From Sphingopyxis sp. PAMC25046 (GTDB taxonomy: Bacteria; Pseudomonadota; Alphaproteobacteria; Sphingomonadales; Sphingomonadaceae): a stretch of DNA of 64,000 nt. Position 1 is the first letter of the stretch, and every line of letters starts with the position of its first letter. Positions 59,181 through 64,000 of the stretch are shown here, in pieces. Location of the stretch: contig NZ_CP039250.1 in the NCBI RefSeq assembly GCF_004795895.1, forward strand, positions 2,728,001 through 2,792,000, read 5' to 3'. The notes beneath the pieces were generated by a model that worked only from the letters and a program-made list of their open reading frames with translations, did no database searches and had not been told where the DNA came from. The position numbers and the translations under genes were made by a program.

Positions 59181-61520
59181 TCAAAACCGCTTGCGCATCG
59201 ACAGCTGGATCGTGCGCCCGAGCGGGTCCACATCATAGCGCCGATACCCGGCCGGAACACTCCCGTCGTCCAGCACCACGCGCCGATAGCTGTTGAACAG
59301 GTTTCGGATTTCGAGCGAGATGTTCAAATCCGAAAGCCATTCTGGCTTCTCCGGCGTTCGCAGCAGACGCTCGGGCTCGACGAACAGGCGGAGGTTCAGC
59401 GTCGTCACGGGGCGATGGAGATAATCCGGCTGGCCATCCGATCCGGCGGGCGCGCGGAGCCGGAATCCGCTCTGCCAATTGCCGTCGAACGTCACGCCCA
59501 TGCCCGGTTTGCCCGCCACAAGCTGGACGTTCAGATTGTGCCGCGACTGCGCGGTATCGCCGTCCAGCCGGTCGATCACCGGGGCGCCAAGGCTGGTCAG
59601 CAGTTCGCTGCGCAGCAACCAGCCGTGGTTCACAGACAGGGTGAACTGCCAGGGATGGCCCGTCAACGCAGCGGGGGCTCGTTCCTCCTTCCGCCCCGGT
59701 GCAAGCAACAGCGTCAGGCTGTTGTTCAGCCGTTCGGTCGTGTCGCGCACGATCCGGATCGGCCGGGCGTCCACCCGGATCAGGCGCCCCGACGCATCAC
59801 GGACGAACCGGTCGGGAAAGGCGGCTTCGACCGCCAGCGAAACCCCGGGAAATCCGCCCGCGCCACCCGTCGACTGCTGCTCCCGATATTCGACCGACAG
59901 CGAGAGCAGCCGGGGATCGAACGGACGCAAAGTGGCGCCCAGCGACAAGGTGCGACGTCGGCCCGATCCCAGATCGGGGTTGCCGCCGGTGACCCAGACC
60001 GGCTCGGCGATTTCCTGTCGTGCGAAATCGTAAACGCGTCGCACCTCTTCCGAATAAGGGGCGGTCAATTGATCGAGCGATGGCGCGAGCTTGGCGAAGC
60101 TGACCGATCCGTCGAGCCGGAGCGCGGGAACAGGGCTCCAGTTCGCGCCCAGCTCGAACCGCGGACGCGACGCCTCGCGGGAACCGAAGGTCAGACCGCC
60201 GGCGAAGTCGAGCGCCAGGTCACCGAGCAGCGAATGCGGGTTTTCGTTTCGACTGGCGATCGGCACCGCGAACGACAGCCGGCCGTCGTATCGGTCCTGT
60301 CCCACGCGGACGGTGCGGTCGTCATCGTCTATTCCGTTCCTGAACCGACTGGTCGTGCGGTTGCGGTTCATTCCCGCCGTCAGCGTCGCGGTCAACGGCC
60401 CGGCCGGCAGGTCGGCGATCGATCGGTTGTAGGTCAGTCGCGTGCTCAAGCTTTCGCTCACCGACCGGTTGCGGCTTGTAGCGAATCCTTCGGGCGACAG
60501 CCCGTCGGGCTGGTCGATGCGGCCGTTCGCCCAGACGCGCGTATAGTTGGCGCTGAAGATCGCGCGCCCGCCGGCGAGAGGCCCCGACAAGCTGGTCGAA
60601 AGACCGAGATTCCGGGAATTTTGCCTGCCAAGCAGGACCGGCGCACCCGCCCCGGAATCGGTCGGCGCCAGGCCCAGCGATTGCCGGCTGCCGCTTGCCG
60701 CGGCGTCGAGGCTCAACGAAGCGCTAAAGCGCCCGATCGGCCGCGTAAGCCCCGCGGAGACCGACATCTGCTCCGTCGCGGGGCGCAGCGACCGAAAGTC
60801 GTCGTCATCCGCCCGTGGTGGCGACGAGGCGCGCGAACTTTCGAACAGCGCGCTCTCGCCCGCAAGCTGGACCTGCGCGCTCCACCGCGCCTTGCCGTCG
60901 ATGACGAAACGCCCCGCCGATCCGCTGCCGCCAATTTGGCCCCCCGCGGTCGGTGCCTTAACGCTGGCCTGCGCCTCCCACGACACGAAATGTCGTTTGA
61001 GGACGAGGTTCACGACGCGCTGGTTGCCCGCATAGCCGTATCGCCCGGCGGCTTCGGGCGGCAGGATCGCAAGACGCTTGAGCGCGGCCGGCGGGAAGCG
61101 GGCCAGGTCTTGAATCGAATCGACGCGCTCGCCGTTGATCAGAATGATGGGCCGTTCGTCGGGTCGCCCGGTCAGCGGCGCGATCCGGCGCACCAGTTCG
61201 CCGATCGAATAGGCGCCATAGGAATCGATCTGCAGTTCATCGAGCTCGATTTCGGGTTCGACGAGCGCCTCGCCATATCGCGCGGTGACGACGATCTCCT
61301 GATCATCGCCGACTGCAACGGTCTCGCCGTCGGAGGCGTCCGGCGATGGCGGCCCGGCAGGAGGCAGGTCCTGCGCATATGCGGCTACCGAGGGCCACAG
61401 CCACATCGAAGCCAGCAGCGCCGCACAACGCCATCCGGGATTGCGGAAGGCCTCGCGCCCGCCGGACGGGCCCGATGGATCGTCCGCGTCGTTTTTGCGC
61501 GCTGCTTCCCTTTCCCGCAT
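59181..61520 (-). CDS. TonB-dependent outer-membrane receptor
   Basis: A 779-residue protein. An extended basic N-terminus precedes the signal peptide (LLASMWLWPSVAAYA-Q). A TonB-box-like EIVVTARYG, a plug domain with RPIILINGERVDSIQDL and VNLVLKRHF, and a long beta-barrel ending in SMRKRF with terminal Phe follow. The plug is short. The ligand is unknown. Its stop is 3 bp from the end of the converging Lrp/AsnC gene, so it is outside the kynurenine operon but may serve related uptake. Confidence 0.88.
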   Translation of the reverse strand: MREREAARKNDADDPSGPSGGREAFRNPGWRCAALLASMWLWPSVAAYAQDLPPAGPPSPDASDGETVAVGDDQEIVVTARYGEALVEPEIELDELQIDSYGAYSIGELVRRIAPLTGRPDERPIILINGERVDSIQDLARFPPAALKRLAILPPEAAGRYGYAGNQRVVNLVLKRHFVSWEAQASVKAPTAGGQIGGSGSAGRFVIDGKARWSAQVQLAGESALFESSRASSPPRADDDDFRSLRPATEQMSVSAGLTRPIGRFSASLSLDAAASGSRQSLGLAPTDSGAGAPVLLGRQNSRNLGLSTSLSGPLAGGRAIFSANYTRVWANGRIDQPDGLSPEGFATSRNRSVSESLSTRLTYNRSIADLPAGPLTATLTAGMNRNRTTSRFRNGIDDDDRTVRVGQDRYDGRLSFAVPIASRNENPHSLLGDLALDFAGGLTFGSREASRPRFELGANWSPVPALRLDGSVSFAKLAPSLDQLTAPYSEEVRRVYDFARQEIAEPVWVTGGNPDLGSGRRRTLSLGATLRPFDPRLLSLSVEYREQQSTGGAGGFPGVSLAVEAAFPDRFVRDASGRLIRVDARPIRIVRDTTERLNNSLTLLLAPGRKEERAPAALTGHPWQFTLSVNHGWLLRSELLTSLGAPVIDRLDGDTAQSRHNLNVQLVAGKPGMGVTFDGNWQSGFRLRAPAGSDGQPDYLHRPVTTLNLRLFVEPERLLRTPEKPEWLSDLNISLEIRNLFNSYRRVVLDDGSVPAGYRRYDVDPLGRTIQLSMRKRF

Positions 61521-61665
61521 CCGGCTTCGCGATTCCCTGGCGCTAAACCTCCGTTCGTAACCGATTGCCGATTGCGCTACGACCGTCGCCTCCCCGGTCG
61601 CCGATAAATCCTATGCGAACAGGGACGCGACGGTCGCCGCTTCGCGGAGCCGTGCAATCGTTGAT

Positions 61666-61697
61666 GTGGCCGGGCACGGAGGGTTCAGCCCGGCCAC
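61666..61697. terminator. Hairpin downstream of the small secreted protein gene
   Basis: GTGGCCGGGC (61666-61675) and GCCCGGCCAC (61688-61697) form a perfect 10-bp GC-rich stem with a 12-nt loop, 14 bp after the stop of the minus-strand gene at 61711. A U run is lacking, so termination is uncertain. Confidence 0.5.
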
Positions 61698-61710
61698 CTC
61701 CCAACCGGAC

Positions 61711-62181
61711 TTAGGAGAGATTCAGGTTGGGGATTGAGATGCTTGCATCGTGGATCGTGCAGATATTGCCGCTCGGATCGATCGGCGGCAGCGTCTGGTT
61801 GGTGATCGTCAGCACCTTGGTGCTGTTGTTCCAGTCGCCGCGAACGGTGCCATAGCAGGGATCGTTGGCGACCGTGTTGGCGCCCATGGTGATGTCGACC
61901 TTGGTGGCATCACCCGGGACCGTGGCGGCCGACCAGGTGCCCTGCGGGACAACGAAGATGCAGTTGAAATCACCCATCGCGATGTCCGGCGACGAGATCG
62001 CGATGGTGGTGCTCGACGTGACCGTTCCGTCGAAGGTAACATCGCACGTTACTCTGAGCGTCTGTTCCAGGTCGGCATAGCCGGAGCTGCCGTTGGCGTT
62101 GCCACTGAACGATTGCGCATTGGCAGCGAAGGGCATGGCGAGCGCTGCGACGGTTCCCATCAGGGCCGTGAATTTGTTCAT
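61711..62181 (-). CDS. Small secreted protein with paired cysteines
   Basis: A 156-residue protein starting at ATG 62181 with GGAAGAGGAAG upstream and a clear signal peptide (ALMGTVAALAMPFAANA-Q). The mature part is low in charge, rich in Ser, Thr, Asn and Asp, and has four cysteines (VTCDVTF, DFNCIFV, DPCYGT, NICTIHD) that could form two disulfides. The pattern suggests a small beta-sandwich, fimbrial-like or surface protein. I do not recognise the family. An earlier ATG would add an implausible basic leader. Confidence 0.75.
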   Translation of the reverse strand: MNKFTALMGTVAALAMPFAANAQSFSGNANGSSGYADLEQTLRVTCDVTFDGTVTSSTTIAISSPDIAMGDFNCIFVVPQGTWSAATVPGDATKVDITMGANTVANDPCYGTVRGDWNNSTKVLTITNQTLPPIDPSGNICTIHDASISIPNLNLS

Positions 62182-62408
62182 GACACTTCCTCTTCCTAGT
62201 CGATGTTGATTTGGAAAGGCGGGATGCCTCCCGACTCCTATGACGCACCCGATACGAAAGAGGGGGGATGGAATACGACTTTTTTTATATGTATTTTTAG
62301 TATTTTGGTGGCGAGATCGAATAAGGTTTCGAAGAAATTCACCATCGCCTGCGGTCAATCTTCTTGAGCGCCGTGCGCCAAATCTGCATCGTCACCCAAC
62401 CGTTCGTG

Positions 62409-62474
62409 CTGAGCTTGTCGAAGCACCGTATTTTTTGACGGCTGAAAGGAAGAACGGCCCTTCGACAAGCTCAG
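62409..62474. repeat. Inverted repeat pair (CTGAGCTTGTCGAAG type)
   Basis: CTGAGCTTGTCGAAG (62409-62423) and its exact complement CTTCGACAAGCTCAG (62460-62474) flank a 36-nt spacer. This 15-bp motif pair is a frequent intergenic repeat in sphingomonad genomes. It lies in the non-coding gap between the secreted protein and the second receptor. Confidence 0.85.
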
Positions 62475-62584
62475 GGCGAATGGGTCATATTAAACGCATG
62501 ACGCTCTGACGCCTTAACCTCGTTGCCGATCATGGAGCGATAGGCGTGATCCGACCGCATTCAGGCGCATCGCCCTCTATCGCG

Positions 62585-62626
62585 TAACCAAAAACGGAGG
62601 CCGCCGTCTCATAAGAAGCGGCGGCC
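62585..62626 (-). terminator. Rho-independent terminator of the partial TonB receptor gene
   Basis: On the minus strand GGCCGCCG/CGGCGGCC (62626-62619 with 62606-62599) form an 8-bp stem around a 12-nt loop, followed by TCCGTTTTTGG. The T run and orientation fit termination of the gene ending at 62779. Confidence 0.8.
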
Positions 62627-62778
62627 CCAGGGGAGAGGTTCGTGATACTCGCGCGGTCCGATTGCACGGAGAAACCGACACCCCTCCAATATCGCTTGTT
62701 CCGAGCCGGCGCCGCGCCCCCTTCCCGACGCCCCTTCGGCCAGGTGTTTCGACCTGCTAGTTCCTGTCGATACTCCTC

Positions 62779-64000
62779 CTAGAATCGCACGGTAGCGTTC
62801 AGGCCGACGATGCGAGGGTCGAGCGTGAAGACATTGGTGCTAAGCCCGGTATCGTCGCTGTTGGTGAAGGTGCCGGTGATCGGCGCCTTGTCGAACAGAT
62901 TCTTGACATAGAGCTGGAGCGCGAAATCGCCTTCGCCGCGCGCGAGATTGACCGCCAGATTGACATTGTCCCACGCCTTCAGCCGGTCATATTCGGTGTT
63001 GAAAACCCGCGCATAGCTTTTGCCCTGACGATAATAGTCGCCGCGGAAGGTCAGCACCCAGTCGCCGCCTTCGAGGAAGACGCTATATTGGGCGCCGATG
63101 TTGAATGTATAATGCGGTGCATTGGGCAACTCGTTGCCGCCGAGGTCGGCATAAAAGCCCTTCCCGCCATTCGGCGCATCGGTCAGCGGATTATAGGTGA
63201 AACCCAGCAGCCGATTGAACTGGAACGCGGGGCTGACGTTGGGAAGCTCCGGATTGAACGTGCCGTAGCGCGCGGACCCGGCGCATAACGCCGAGAGCAT
63301 CAGCAGCTTCAGTTCCTCGGGCGCCCGATCATAGTCCAATATCTGCCCGACGAGCGCCGTGGGCGCGATGCAGTTGGAGGGGACCTGAAGCCACGGCCGC
63401 AGCAGCATCCAGTCGGGATTGCCCTGGGTGCGGTCCATCACGTCGATCGACTTCGCGCCCTTGTCGATCCGCGTGTCGAGCAGCCCGAGCGTGGCGTCGA
63501 GCCGGAAGTTGCGCGAGGGCCGCCATGCCGTCTCGAGTTCCAGCCCCCAGGTCTTGGCACTGAAATTCTCGTTGAGCGAGATGCGGTCGACGATCTGCGA
63601 AATCTGATAGTCCTGATAGGCGTTGAAAAAGGCCGCGGCGTTGAGCGTGAACCGGCCGCCGTCGAAGCTGTTCTTCGTCCCGATTTCGAACGCCGTCACA
63701 TATTCGGGTTTGAAGGTTTCGGGAAGCGGCTGATATTGAATCACCGTCTGATCGATATCGGCGCGCGGCGGGTTGGCGCCGCCGCCCTTGTAACCGCGCG
63801 ATCCCGAGGCATAGAGGAGCGTGTCGTCGGTGAAGGACAGGTCTGGCTTCCAGTCGACGACCAACCGTCCGGTCACCGCGTTCCATTTCTGCCGGATTTC
63901 GGGAAATTCTCGGAAACCGCGGCTGATCGTGCCGCCTGATATCGGGCCACCCTTGGCGGGGTTATTTTCGATCGCGCCGAGCAGCAACTGGCTGGGCACC
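62779..64000 (-). CDS. TonB-dependent receptor, C-terminal part (truncated by window edge)
   Basis: About 407 residues of the barrel are present and the 5' part lies beyond 64000. Features are alternating beta strands with aromatic girdles (LLYASGSRGYKGGGANPP, YNIGAQYSVF-like strand, LQLYVKNLFDKAPITG) and the terminal NATVRF ending in Phe for BAM recognition. The SRGYKGGGAN and VKNLFDK motifs are typical of sphingomonad TonB-dependent receptors. The ligand is unknown. It is followed by a terminator. Confidence 0.93.
   Translation of the reverse strand, partial: VPSQLLLGAIENNPAKGGPISGGTISRGFREFPEIRQKWNAVTGRLVVDWKPDLSFTDDTLLYASGSRGYKGGGANPPRADIDQTVIQYQPLPETFKPEYVTAFEIGTKNSFDGGRFTLNAAAFFNAYQDYQISQIVDRISLNENFSAKTWGLELETAWRPSRNFRLDATLGLLDTRIDKGAKSIDVMDRTQGNPDWMLLRPWLQVPSNCIAPTALVGQILDYDRAPEELKLLMLSALCAGSARYGTFNPELPNVSPAFQFNRLLGFTYNPLTDAPNGGKGFYADLGGNELPNAPHYTFNIGAQYSVFLEGGDWVLTFRGDYYRQGKSYARVFNTEYDRLKAWDNVNLAVNLARGEGDFALQLYVKNLFDKAPITGTFTNSDDTGLSTNVFTLDPRIVGLNATVRF

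Larger units (their letters stand above)
62182..62778. other. 597-bp intergenic region
   Basis: No credible gene was seen here. It contains an AT-rich patch at about 62275-62335 (possibly promoter DNA for the secreted-protein gene), an inverted-repeat pair at 62409-62474 and the terminator of the partial receptor gene at 62585-62626. Nothing else was recognised. Confidence 0.7.

Noticed and set aside
59415..61607. A 730-codon plus-strand open frame opposite the TonB receptor
   Set aside because: Arg/Gln/Gly-rich shadow translation with no domain; the receptor with signal peptide and terminal Phe is on the minus strand.

Overview
The window looks like a chromosomal segment of an alphaproteobacterium of the family Sphingomonadaceae, most likely Sphingopyxis or a close relative. 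The grounds are high GC with strong third-position bias, the pdhA/lipoylated-pdhB pair, DUF2794, DUF4170 and NDUFS4-like small proteins, TonB-dependent receptors, and several families of palindromic intergenic repeats. The genus call is inference from gene content. No phage, transposase, integron or CRISPR array was found.

Layout. 1-7200: an edge-truncated secreted protein (probably a porin), an SDR dehydrogenase, a membrane protein, a response regulator/histidine kinase pair, and a carbonic anhydrase + SulP transporter pair. 7270-13900: serine acetyltransferase, a phytoene-synthase-like protein, pyruvate dehydrogenase E1 alpha/beta, FtsB and enolase. 14066-16100: a tight cluster of Ala/Lys-rich, membrane-anchored stress-type proteins (DUF883/YqjE-like). 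16260-21570: a complex I accessory subunit, HrpB helicase, a long-chain prenyl diphosphate synthase, chorismate mutase and a GST. 21713-28233: a cell-envelope glycan/lipid block (membrane glycosyltransferase-like proteins, a HAD-UbiA fusion, a small DMT protein, a sulfatase-fold transferase). 28387-38640: a PhoPQ-like system with a PepSY protein, tRNA-Val, HU, Lon, YbaB-DnaX, SRP RNA, a cysteine desulfurase/ferredoxin pair and an alpha/beta hydrolase. 38756-43660: housekeeping genes (rpiB, glyA, nrdR, trmJ, a second chorismate mutase, rpsD). 43724-50815: an S9-type protein that has lost its catalytic residues, an M28 peptidase lipoprotein, the agmatine-to-putrescine genes aguA-aguB, a nitrobindin-like protein and a tandem PilZ protein.

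The most interesting block is 51067-59177. Eight minus-strand genes are linked by overlaps or very short gaps: phhA-like hydroxylase, kynA, kynB, kynU, a nitrilase-superfamily enzyme, a gentisate-1,2-dioxygenase-like cupin, a fumarylacetoacetate-hydrolase-family enzyme and maleate isomerase. A divergent Lrp/AsnC regulator sits upstream. Read in chemical order, the eight enzymes can be assigned one step each in a hypothetical route: Trp to 5-hydroxy-Trp, N-formyl-5-hydroxykynurenine, 5-hydroxykynurenine, 5-hydroxyanthranilate, maleamylpyruvate, maleamate plus pyruvate, maleate, fumarate. The hydroxylase carries Leu at the position that is Trp in phenylalanine hydroxylases and Phe in tryptophan hydroxylases, which fits a changed substrate. 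The individual families are clear from the sequence; the assembled pathway is inference.

The window ends (59181-64000) with two TonB-dependent receptors, the last cut by the window edge, and a small secreted protein between them.
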